From NCBI RefSeq assembly GCF_002218085.1, contig NZ_BDUC01000006.1:434001-498000 (forward strand): 64,000 nucleotides of DNA, given 5' to 3'. Of the stretch, positions 44,781 to 53,190 are shown one piece after another; within the stretch, counting starts at the first letter, position 1; every line of letters starts with the position of its first letter. The notes below the pieces were generated by a model. That model made no database searches. It had not been told where the DNA came from and worked only from the letters and a program-made list of their open reading frames with translations. The stretch is from Tolypothrix sp. NIES-4075 (GTDB lineage Bacteria > Cyanobacteriota > Cyanobacteriia > Cyanobacteriales > Nostocaceae). A program made the translations under genes and the position numbers.

Positions 44781-45041
44781 CTATGCTCGTTTTCGCGTTT
44801 GCGCCTCATGACGCAGCTTTCGAGCATGTGCTTGACTATCAGCGATCTCAGGTCGTGAGTTGATAACTCCTTCGCTTTGCCAATAAGCAACAAGTTCCGC
44901 ACCAGTTTTAGGGGGGTTGCTCAAAACTTGCCTGATCGACAAAATACGCAGGATATATTCAGACAAAGGCAGATTTAGCTGCGATGCTTCAGTAGACAGT
45001 TGACTTTCTAACTCCTGCGGTAAGTCTAGGCTAATGTTCAT
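44781..45041 (-). CDS. Antitoxin partner of the VapC toxin
   Basis: 86 residues starting MNISLDLPQELESQL. The N-terminal strand plus helices (LNLPLSEYILRIL) suggest a ribbon-helix-helix DNA-binding domain; the charged C-terminus would wrap the toxin. GAGGAG seven bases before the ATG at 45041 decides the start over one five codons earlier. The order antitoxin-then-toxin and the 10-base gap are standard. Its toxin is now broken. Confidence 0.8.
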   Translation of the reverse strand: MNISLDLPQELESQLSTEASQLNLPLSEYILRILSIRQVLSNPPKTGAELVAYWQSEGVINSRPEIADSQAHARKLRHEAQTRKRA

Positions 45042-45056
45042 TTGCGTTCTCCTCAT

Positions 45057-45359
45057 TGGCTACAATTCTAAATTGATGGTAACTGGCGACAGAAATTAAT
45101 GACGCAAGCACAGTTAGCAACAGAAAATTCGAGTAAATTCTTGATGAACTAGGCGTGACCGGCGAATTTGCATCACTGCAACATCTCACCTTTTAAGCTT
45201 GAGTACCGACAGATAAGCACAGAAGTGCCGCTACAATTGAAAGACGAAGCTGGCTAACGGTGAGTTGAGCGGTGGCAAATCAACCGGAAACGTAGCCAGA
45301 AGAGTCTGCACGTCCGCTTTACTGCGTTGTTATGCCGTGTCCACAAATTAGCATCAAAA
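45057..45359. other. Spacer with decarboxylase ghost
   Basis: Only the 66-base decarboxylase remnant is recognisable; the rest shows no frame or repeat. Confidence 0.4.
45131..45196 (+). pseudogene. Ghost of a second decarboxylase gene
   Basis: 22 codons read ILDELGVTGEFASLQHLTF with one in-frame stop near the start, matching IVDELGVTAEFATLQNLTF of the decarboxylase at 42806-44326 (its codons around 43867-43935). Nothing else of the gene remains. Confidence 0.7.
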
Positions 45360-46571
45360 CTACTTTTGTGAGTTTTGCTCACACTCTGCGTTGTAATCTG
45401 GAATTAATTTTCTGAACCTTTCATTATCTTTAATTGAGCAAAAATCCTTATCTTTTGCTGTTTTTTCTTGACATTTTTTTGGAGCAATGTTAAGAGCTGT
45501 TTCTAAACAATTAATTGCTTCTTCATGCTTACCTAACAAAGCAGAATAGCACGCCTTATTATACCAAGCTCTATAGTAACTAGGCGAAATATGAATGGCT
45601 TGATCGAAGCATTTAATTCCTTCTTTAAATCCTGCTGCATTTTTCATCAATCTTCTCTTGATAAGCCCTTTATTGACGTATGCTACAAAATAGTAAGAAT
45701 TAATTTTAATTGCCTGATCATAATATTCAATAGCTTACTGAAATAGTTTATCTGCCTGTTCATCCTGTCCTTGCCTTTGTTGATTTTGTCCTTGTCTTAG
45801 TAGTGCATTACCAATACCAAATAATGCTCTATATGCCTCAGAATGCTCTTTAGTCGCGTTTTTGTATTGTTCTTCTGCTTTTTCATAATTCTCCAGACAA
45901 TAAAGAGCATCGCCTAACTTTGTATAGTCATCAACTGTCAGAGATAATGATTCCTTGTGTGATTCGATGTGTGATTCGATATGATCCGTTAGTTCAGATA
46001 CTAATTTTTTTAGTCTTTCTTGTATTTTCGGGTCAGTTTGTTCTTGAAAAAAGACTTCTTCCGGTGGAATAAACATTGAGAGTTCTTCAATTATTCTACT
46101 TTTTTCCAATTGAGCCTTTAATTTGCGATCCAAACTGAGTGTTTTTTCGAGAGAATCTGCAATCTTATTCTCACTTAAATAGTCGTCTAATTTTGATTTT
46201 ATTCCTGCCTCTACTTGTTTGTCTGCCTCTTCCTTTACATCTTTTTGTATTGTTTCTTCTAACTCGTTTCTAAGGGTTGCGCCCAAATCTTTTTCTACGT
46301 CAGCTTTTAATTGACTAATTACACTCTGTCGCAAAATCCATACAGAAGTGCCTATTAAGAATATTGCAAAGTTAAATTGAGTAGCAAACCTACCATATGA
46401 CCGATCCACCTCTTTTTCAATATAATCTCTTGTTGTATCTGGCAAAACACTCCCTTCTCTAGGATTGACCATCAGCCAGAGGCTAACTGCAAATGTTCCC
46501 GACACCATCAGCAGATAAATACTAATGGAGATAGATAGAAGTGTTTGCGATCTATTCAAGTGATTTTTCAT
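45360..46571 (-). pseudogene. Membrane-anchored TPR protein split by one stop codon
   Basis: From ATG 46571 the frame runs 278 residues: two membrane helices (about 10-33 and 65-82), a charged coiled coil (about 88-200), then TPR motifs (YTKLGDALYCLENYEKAEEQY, AYRALFGIGNALLRQG). It meets TAA at 45735-45737. The same frame continues with AIEYYDQAIKINSYYFVAY, then IKCFDQAIHISPSYYRAWYN and KACYSALLGKHEEAINCLE to 45360, so the TPR array is cut by a single nonsense codon. The upstream 278-residue product could still be stable. Confidence 0.8.
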
Positions 46572-46837
46572 GAAAATACGTGAAAATGCTGAACAGTAAT
46601 TGTCTACAGTAAAGCATTTCTTGTTTTCGGAAGTCTTTAAAATTCTTAATCTTCAGTAAACAAAAGTCCTGTCCAGCTATTCGAGCCGCAATCAAATTCA
46701 AACACTTTTGGCACAAACAGATAATCTTGAAACTAGCGCCACAACCACTGAAAGGAAGCGGTATAACTAGTTAGCAGCAGTGCAAAAACAAGATCGAAGG
46801 TGCGGAAATTGAAGCTTCACGCACCCAATTGCATAAT

Positions 46838-47890
46838 TTACTGTGCGATCGCGATTCTCTTTTCTTCAATAACTTCGTAGCCATTAGCGAGTTGCTCAAT
46901 TGCGCGATCGAGCAAATCTAGACCGTGCTGCACTTTATCAACGACGCTCAACTGTCCGCGTAAATCAGCAGCACCGGCGAAGTTTTTCGCATACCATGTC
47001 ATATGCTTGCGTGCCTGACGCACACCGCGATCGCCTTTATATTCATACAACGCTTGTAAATGTTCCCTAGCACATTCTAAACGCTGTATCGGTGTCGGTG
47101 CTGGTAATAATTCCCCCGTTTTCAGAAAATGATCGACTTCTCCCACCAAAAACGGATAACCCAAAGTTCCCCGCGAACACATTACCCCATCAGCGCCGGT
47201 TTGCTCTAAGCAACGTACCGCAGCTTCAACCGAGAAAATATCGCCATTGCCAATTACGGGTATAGAAAGCACCTCTTTCACACGCGCAATCCATTCCCAG
47301 CGAGCGTTACCATTGTAACCTTGAGCGCGGGTGCGTCCATGCACCGTAATCATTTGCGCTCCTGCGTCCTCCATTCGTTTGGCAAAATCGAGAATCGTGA
47401 TTTCCTGGTCATTCCAGCCGATGCGTGTTTTCACCGTCACAGGTACATTTACTGCCTTCACCACTTCCCGAACAATTGCCTCAGCAACATCTGGTTGACG
47501 CAACAGCGAAGAACCACCACCATTCTTAGTGATTTTATTTACCGGACAGCCCATATTAATATCAACAGTATCAGCGCCTTCTTGTACCGCTTTTATCGCC
47601 GCTTCTGCGAGAAAATCCGGACGACAATCAAATAGTTGAATGCTGATTGGGCGTTCGTTCGGGTCTACCTCCATAATTTTCGGCAATTGCTTGACATAAT
47701 GCAACCCCGTAGCATTGACCATCTCCGTATACATCATCGATTCCGGCGCATAACGACGCACCAAACGGCGAAACACCAAATCAGTCACCCCAGACAAAGG
47801 TGACTGTAAAACGCGGCTTTTCACCTCAAGTGGTCCAATTTTTAGGGGTGTCGAGAGTTTAGCTTTGAGTTCGGGAGACAGCGTAACCAT
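46838..47890 (-). CDS. dusB: tRNA-dihydrouridine synthase
   Basis: Reduces uridines in the tRNA D-loop using FMN. 350 residues. Motifs: LQSPLSGVTDLVFRRL, ISIQLFDCRPD, VDINMGCPVNKITK with catalytic Cys115, VTVKTRIGW, MITVHGRTRAQGY, IPVIGNGDIF and GVMCSRGTLGYP. The C-terminal helical domain follows. The NifR3/DusB subgroup is favoured; the symbol is by similarity. Start at ATG 47890. Confidence 0.9.
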   Translation of the reverse strand: MVTLSPELKAKLSTPLKIGPLEVKSRVLQSPLSGVTDLVFRRLVRRYAPESMMYTEMVNATGLHYVKQLPKIMEVDPNERPISIQLFDCRPDFLAEAAIKAVQEGADTVDINMGCPVNKITKNGGGSSLLRQPDVAEAIVREVVKAVNVPVTVKTRIGWNDQEITILDFAKRMEDAGAQMITVHGRTRAQGYNGNARWEWIARVKEVLSIPVIGNGDIFSVEAAVRCLEQTGADGVMCSRGTLGYPFLVGEVDHFLKTGELLPAPTPIQRLECAREHLQALYEYKGDRGVRQARKHMTWYAKNFAGAADLRGQLSVVDKVQHGLDLLDRAIEQLANGYEVIEEKRIAIAQ

Positions 47891-47945
47891 AAATTCAGTA
47901 AAGGCACTTAAGCCTTTCTATTTTAGAACAAATCTAAAATCGCCA

Positions 47946-48119
47946 TTACCTGTAGTATTGCGCTTGGGTTTCAAACAAATTTGCATAGACACCACCTAAG
48001 TGTATGAGTTCTGAATGAGTACCACTTTCGACGATTGAGCCATTAGCGATCGCATAAATGCAGTCTGCCATTTTCACGGTAGATAAGCGATGGCTAATCA
48101 AAATAGCAGCTTGACCAAG
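47946..48119 (-). pseudogene. C-terminal fragment of an ABC exporter ATPase
   Basis: The minus strand reads AAILISHRLSTVKMADCIYA, then NGSIVESGTHSELI and GVYANLFETQAQYYR with a stop at 47946. This is the H-loop and C-terminal end of an MsbA/lipid-A-exporter-type ATPase domain. Everything upstream, including Walker A, is missing, replaced at 48120 by dinB-derived sequence. Confidence 0.8.
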
Positions 48120-48640
48120 ACAATTTTAGATTTTAGATTTTGGAGCCAAGGATTAAAATCAAAATCTGAATCTAAAAGAAAGGTTTCAAGCCTCTCCTTA
48201 ACATTAAGATTCGACAACGAAATGCCTAATAACCGAACTCCTCGGTTCCCAAGTTCTGTGAGCTTCAAACAGTTCTTTGTTTCAGTAGCGATCGCATTCA
48301 ACTCCTGAATTGAAGTCAGCACAGTTTTGCTGCGCGTGATTTGCTAATAATCAGAAAACTTTACATCAGAGCGTTAAAGTGCGTCCTTCACAGCTTGAGC
48401 AATTTTTTCGAGTTCGAGTAGCATTTGGGCGCGTAGACGCGTTGGCGAACGCGAAGGAGCGTGTCGCAGACAAGCCTCTCGTAGAGAAGCGGCTTGTCGC
48501 CAGACATCGCTTAAATCAAGAGCAAATGAGGTTGAGGGCGCCAATCGATTTACTGCACGGTCGTCTTGTCCCCTGGCAATTTTATCGATGTGGATGATTT
48601 TTCTTGCTTGACACACCAATCGCGCTCCTGCCCGATTTAG
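48120..48640 (-). pseudogene. dinB: Decayed DNA polymerase IV gene, C-terminal part
   Basis: Pieces of DinB appear in order on the minus strand: a TSFALDLSD stretch, ELEKIAQAV, a frame-shifted GRTLTL, VKFSDY then an in-frame TAG, QITRSKTVLTSIQEL and LTELGNRGVRLLGISLSNL. These are the little-finger domain of Y-family polymerases. At least two frameshifts, one nonsense codon and a repeat insertion are present. The catalytic palm is absent. Confidence 0.75.
48427..48510. repeat. Dispersed repeat inserted in the dinB remnant
   Basis: gcgcgtagacgcgttggcg, then gaaggagcgtgtcgcagac, then gcctctcgtagagaagcggc. It contains self-complementary arms (gacaagcc/ggcttgtc) and resembles the gcgaagcgc-type repeat at 3690-3715. 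Confidence 0.6.
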
Positions 48641-48882
48641 TAATAAAATTAAAATGGGGGCATACATTGGATACTTTCACTTTTTGGAAAAGTTTTCCAG
48701 AAGCCTTACCAGTCCTTGATTTCCGCTTTGAAATACCAGCAGCCGAAATGACCTTATCTTCCAAAAGTTTTAGATCTACTGACTTTAGTCATTACTAACT
48801 TTATTAATAACACTTTAATACGTAAACAGCTGTAAAATGACAAAATTTAGGGTATGCCTTTTCTTTTTCAAGGTTAAAAGTA

Positions 48883-49698
48883 ATGAAAAAATTAATTAAA
48901 GGTCTGCGCGAGTTCAAGGCTAATTATGTTAGCACACATCAAGAACTCTTGGAACAACTATCTCTTGGTCAAAAACCTAGAGTGTTGTTTATTACCTGTT
49001 CAGATTCGCGTATAGACCCAAACCTAATTACGCAAGCCAACTTAGGTGAATTGTTTGTTATCCGCAATGCTGGTAACATTATTCCGCCATTTGGAGCAAC
49101 CAACGGCGGTGAAGGTGCCACAATTGAATACGCCGTGCAAGCTTTAGATATTCGACAAATTATTGTCTGCGGTCACTCGCATTGCGGTGCGATGAAAGGG
49201 CTAATGAAGTTAAACCAATTGCGAGAGGAAATGCCGCTTGTGCATGATTGGTTAAAGTATGCAGAGGCAACCCGACGATTGGTAAAAGACCATTACAGCC
49301 AATACCAAGGGGAAGAACTACTAGAAATTGTAATTGCTGAAAATGTACTGACTCAAATTGAAAATTTGCGGACTTATCCAGTTATTCGCTCCAAGCTGTA
49401 CACTGGGCAACTAAGCATTTACGCATGGATTTACAACATTGAGAAAGGAGAAGTTTTAGCCTTCGATGCAGAAAGTCATGCTTATGTCTTGCCTCAAAAC
49501 CAGCTTATAACTGATGAAATCGATGAGACGCTACTTACTGAAGAGTTATTAAATCGCAGTCTAGTCAAAACCATCTCTCAAGAACAAATGGCAGTTGAAC
49601 AGTCTCAAGAAGTTATCTTTAACGCACAAGGGTTTCCAACAACACGACTTTCTTTAGAGCAAAAAGAACGAATTTATCGAGGTTCAGCGGTAAACTGA
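48883..49698 (+). CDS. ccaA: Carboxysomal beta-carbonic anhydrase
   Basis: Dehydrates bicarbonate to CO2 for RuBisCO inside the carboxysome. 271 residues. Zinc ligands are Cys39, His98 and Cys101 (CSDSR and CGHSHCGAMK), with the Asp41-Arg43 pair. An extra C-terminal region of about 70 residues ends in LSLEQKERIYRGS, very like the end of Synechocystis CcaA that attaches the enzyme to the carboxysome. No other ccm gene is near. The ATG at 48883 has a weak ribosome site (aaggtt). Confidence 0.93.
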   Translation: MKKLIKGLREFKANYVSTHQELLEQLSLGQKPRVLFITCSDSRIDPNLITQANLGELFVIRNAGNIIPPFGATNGGEGATIEYAVQALDIRQIIVCGHSHCGAMKGLMKLNQLREEMPLVHDWLKYAEATRRLVKDHYSQYQGEELLEIVIAENVLTQIENLRTYPVIRSKLYTGQLSIYAWIYNIEKGEVLAFDAESHAYVLPQNQLITDEIDETLLTEELLNRSLVKTISQEQMAVEQSQEVIFNAQGFPTTRLSLEQKERIYRGSAVN

Positions 49699-49891
49699 TA
49701 ATTCAATAAAAGTGAACATGAAAGAAGTATTCGCACTCGCTTTTGACCGCAGCGCGATCGCGTTTTACTTCCCAATCGCTGACATTAAACCCCTCCCACT
49801 CCTGCACAGTAAAAGCAGATGCCGTTTCTTCTGGGTGTCTTGTGCTAACCCAACGCGCAAAGTGGAAGTTTGACTAAGTGCAAACCTTTTT

Positions 49892-50134
49892 TGGACTAGT
49901 CAACTTTGCAGTAGTTGCGGTCATCGCCAACCGATGCCACTACATTTAAGGACTTACGACTGTCCTAATTGTGGCATTTCTATTGACCGCGATTTGAACG
50001 CCTCGATAAACATTAAAGATTATTCGGAAACTGCGGCAAGCTCTGCCGTGGAAGCCTGCCGACGGGATCTGCCTGGGGGACCGATTGAAGTAGGAAGTAA
50101 GCCTCAATTTGGCGCTTTGTCCAAGATTGTATAA
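49892..50134 (+). pseudogene. tnpB C-terminal fragment
   Basis: The frame reads QLCSSCGHRQPMPLHLRTYD, CPNCGISIDRDLNASINI: the TnpB zinc ribbon and the third RuvC Asp. The rest of the protein is missing. The tail SAVEACRRDLPGG is usual for this group. A remnant from a different insertion than tnpB at 14898. Confidence 0.75.
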
Positions 50135-50355
50135 GTTTTATAGAGCGGAAGATAACGCTGCCACATCTGCTGCTGTCCATGTTTTGCCGCCTAACAGACA
50201 CAGATCTAAGCGTGAACGAGGAAGCATGAACTGCCCCGAAGCAAAGCCGCATGATGGGTGGGAGGGACAGGAGAAACACCTGCCTCGACCCGATGAGGTG
50301 GCGATCGCGTTCAGCCTAAGTTTAATCTGTTGAACGAGAAACAGACAGGCGATGT

Positions 50356-50511
50356 TCAGGCGACCCGTAACCGTTTAATATCTTTGATGGGCGGTGCGCC
50401 AAACATGCGAGCATATTCGCGGCTGAACTGTGAAAGACTCTCATACCCAACCTGATATGCAGCCTGGGTTGCATCGATGTTCTCGGCAAGCATCATCTGT
50501 CGCTTCAGCAT
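50356..50511 (-). pseudogene. AraC-family regulator fragment
   Basis: 52 codons on the minus strand give QVGYESLSQFSREYARMFG, then APP and KDIKRL, the second helix-turn-helix of an AraC regulator. The sensor domain and first helix-turn-helix are absent. Confidence 0.75.
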
Positions 50512-51037
50512 TTTTTTGCTTCATCTGGGTATTAAATAAATTTATAAATTTTTTTTGCGATTTATATATTTCATTCCGGATCGGGGTGGAAAAATCATGA
50601 ATCTATAAAAGAAGTTAGCAAGCGCTTATTTATGGCGATCGCTTACAGGATGAGTTCTTAAAGTCTAGTTTTAATTGAGACAATAAAATAGCCCGGATAG
50701 TTCTTGCTATGCTATGTATTTGAGAAATAAACTTGCCAAATATAGCAAGCGTTGTTTCCATTGCCAATGATAAAAGTAAATGGGGGTTTACCTTTTTGAT
50801 TAACGATGTTACATGGATAAGCGCTTATCAAACTGCACAACATTAACTTAATTGCAGCCCTTTTTTATAATGGTGTTTGTTCACCTTGAACATTTTGATT
50901 TGACGATGGGATAATTATGATCTAAAATATGTATAGTGAATATTACTTGCAGAGTAAATAAATTATTAGGGACTTTGCGCTAATAAAAATTCGCTTATCC
51001 TACAGCACTAATTTTTACTTAAGAGAGGTTAGTAATT
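50512..51037. other. AT-rich spacer
   Basis: No gene, repeat or hairpin recognised. The final 40 bases carry an agagg ribosome site for the next gene. Confidence 0.4.
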
Positions 51038-51232
51038 ATGCGATTAAAGAGATGGGAATCTCCCCGTCGCGAAGGCAGAAACGATAAAGGCAGAGGTGGT
51101 TCTGCAAGGCAGCGACAACTTAAAAAACAACGACAGATGTTGCGAAAAAGGCTGAAAGAAGGCAACAACGTAGACAATAACAAAAATAATAAGCAGGGGG
51201 AAGAAAAGTTAATCTTCCCCCTATTTTTTTGA
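51038..51232 (+). CDS. Small highly basic protein
   Basis: 64 residues dominated by Arg/Lys/Gln/Asn (RREGRNDKGRGG, RQRQLKKQRQMLRKRL), suggesting RNA or DNA binding. Family not recognised. A good ribosome site (agagg) precedes the ATG. The last codons (EEKLIFPLFF) are encoded by a terminator hairpin, so the real protein ends inside its own terminator. Confidence 0.6.
   Translation: MRLKRWESPRREGRNDKGRGGSARQRQLKKQRQMLRKRLKEGNNVDNNKNNKQGEEKLIFPLFF
51196..51230 (+). terminator. Terminator overlapping the 3' end of the basic-protein gene
   Basis: gggggaaga and tcttccccc form a 9-base stem with an 8-base loop and a seven-T run. The stop codon TGA begins at the last T. Confidence 0.85.
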
Positions 51233-51729
51233 GCTTTTCTTTCAAGTTAGAATATTAGTGTTATTTAAGCTACATAACAGCAAATTCTTTGTTAATTCAT
51301 AAAAATATTAAATATAAATTATACTTCTCATTTGCAAACCTCAAGTATTAAGGTTTGCCTGTTCGATTGTTTAAGATTTCGCGCTTGATGCCTGAATCTT
51401 TGTGTTAACTAAATATTTATTTTCCTATTTTTAAAGCGAATGTAATGTTTATGTAAAGACATTAAAAAGTAAATATGAAGTTAAGATAAATTTTGCAGAG
51501 AAATTACTAAATTGGCTTTTTTTTAGGGTAAATTCTATACAGGCTAAGAAGAAATAATTATTACCAGGGAAGCCAAGAATTTACAGTAAAAGCTATTGCA
51601 TCTCCATGTGTTAACTTCAACCATGCTTCAATCCTTGAAAAAAGTCGGTCCTTTATCAAATCTGACATTTTCAATATTTGGAATGGTTAGTCGTTGTTCT
51701 GAGTTTACATTTGACACAAGGAGTAACTT
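51233..51729. other. AT-rich spacer before the glycan locus
   Basis: Apart from a possible short upstream frame (51623-51736) and the aagga ribosome site for the next gene, nothing is recognised. Confidence 0.4.
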
Positions 51730-51736
51730 ATGGTAG
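51623..51736 (+). CDS. Possible 37-residue leader peptide
   Basis: ATG at 51623, ending in TGG TAG that overlaps the ATG of the GT26 gene at 51730. No ribosome site was seen for it, but the overlap would allow translational coupling. It may be chance. Confidence 0.2.
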   Translation: MLQSLKKVGPLSNLTFSIFGMVSRCSEFTFDTRSNLW

Positions 51737-52539
51737 GAATTTTTCTACCGAAACAAAGAGTGCTTGATTTTCCGATTACTGCTTTACGCTTTGACGATCA
51801 GATACAAACAATACTGAGGTGGGCGATCGCTCGCGAAAGTAAGACTGTTTGCGTAGCCAACGTACATATGCTGATGGAGGCTTATTGGAATCCAGAGTTT
51901 GCTAGTGTTTTAAACGACGCAGATATTATCACTCCTGATGGAATGCCTTTAGTATGGATGATGAGGCTTTTGGGAGCGCGTTACCAAGACCGCGTAGCGG
52001 GGATGGATGTTTTGTTAGCATTGTGTAAGCTAGCGCAAACACAAAACGTCAGTGTTTTCTTTGCGGGTTCTCAACCAGATATTCTTTCGAGAATGCAAAA
52101 AAGGTTAGAGCAGGAATTTCCGAAGTTGAAAATTGCAGGGATGGAACCTTTGCCCTTTCGTCCTTTGACTGAAACTGAAGACAAAGCTCTGATTAAGATG
52201 ATTAACAACAGTGGTGCTGGTTTGGTATTTGTATCTTTGGGGTGTCCAAAACAAGAAAATTGGATAGCTCAACATAAAGATAAAATCCAGTCGGTGATGA
52301 TTGGGTTGGGTGGAGTTTTTCCTGTTTACGCAGGAATCCATAAACGCGCACCCCGCATGATACGAGACTTAGGCTTTGAATGGCTATATCGCTGGCTTCA
52401 AGAACCTCGTCGTCTGTGGAATCGTTATACACAGACCATTCCAGCTTTTATGTGGTTGGCTTTGAAGCAACTGTTGATGTCGAGTTCTTTTAGTACTCCA
52501 TTTCGTATACGCGAACGATATTTGGGATGGAGGGATTAG
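51730..52539 (+). CDS. WecG/TagA/CpsF-family glycosyltransferase (GT26)
   Basis: 269 residues. The family adds ManNAc, ManNAcA or related sugars to a lipid-linked acceptor at the inner membrane. Motifs: VCVANVHMLMEAYWNPEF, ADIITPDGMPLVW, GMDVLLALCK, FVSLGCPKQENWI and GVFPVYAGIHKRAPRMI, then GFEWLYRWLQEPRRLW. The last matches the conserved C-terminal membrane-binding part. Ribosome site aagga precedes. It opens the surface-glycan locus. Confidence 0.9.
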   Translation: MVGIFLPKQRVLDFPITALRFDDQIQTILRWAIARESKTVCVANVHMLMEAYWNPEFASVLNDADIITPDGMPLVWMMRLLGARYQDRVAGMDVLLALCKLAQTQNVSVFFAGSQPDILSRMQKRLEQEFPKLKIAGMEPLPFRPLTETEDKALIKMINNSGAGLVFVSLGCPKQENWIAQHKDKIQSVMIGLGGVFPVYAGIHKRAPRMIRDLGFEWLYRWLQEPRRLWNRYTQTIPAFMWLALKQLLMSSSFSTPFRIRERYLGWRD

Positions 52540-53190
52540 TAATTATGGTGATTTAAGGTAAGCGCGTTCACGGAGTGACTCTGTAAGAGTATCGCTCAAA
52601 AGCTGAAAGTCCGATAAGAACGGACATTAGATGACTGCATCAAAGTTTTAAGCTATGGTTGCTGCTCAACTTTTATCAGGGTGCATCACAAACTTTTTAC
52701 TACCATTTAATCATGCTTTTGCACTGTTATTTCCTTTGTTATGCTGTTTCGAGGTACATTTAGTTTTTGCATCAAATTCAAAGTAGTAGCAGTAGATTTT
52801 CTGAGCAAAATGTCCGGAACACCAGTAAAGCACTTAGAAGTATATTACAGAATCTTCTCCGAGTAAATACTAATGCATCCATTTTTCGTGAAGCATTTGA
52901 CCATAAATTCTCAACAAATAATTCGGAGAATTTTGTAGTTGTCTATGTCGCCTAAAATAAGTTTGTGTAAGCCTTACAGAGTTTTAAAGCTAAAGTTTCC
53001 ATCTTGATTTAATCCTTTTTGCCAAAAACTCTAGTTGATTTAAAGCTGAGACAAAATTACAAAGTTTCCTGATATGAAGATTACCGAAGGAAATACTAAA
53101 GGGATAACAAAGGCAGTATTTTTTCGGAGATGTCTATTGACTGCAAAACAATCACACGTTCTCTAATTGATGCAACATACAGGTAAGTAG
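52540..53190. other. Spacer in the glycan locus
   Basis: About 650 bases. A small hairpin (gtccg/cggac, 52609-52625) and a dispersed gcgttcacggagtg-type repeat are seen; a 62-residue frame at 52767 has no ribosome site and no protein character. The promoter of the exporter operon probably lies here. Confidence 0.4.

Noticed and set aside
48604..48798. 64-residue plus-strand frame (PIALLPDLVIKLKWGHTL...)
   Set aside because: It has protein-like composition and may be a gene remnant, but has no ribosome site, overlaps decayed dinB sequence and matches no family I know.
49720..49880. Open frames on both strands between ccaA and the tnpB fragment
   Set aside because: The minus strand reads a plausible protein stretch (FHFARWVSTRHPEETAS) but is short, lacks a start and cannot be assigned; probably another remnant.
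50140..50340. Overlapping frames on both strands after the tnpB fragment
   Set aside because: Neither shows a conserved motif; the area is decayed sequence between two pseudogenes.
52767..52955. 62-residue frame in the glycan-locus spacer
   Set aside because: No ribosome site, Ser/Asn-rich chance composition, no recognisable fold.
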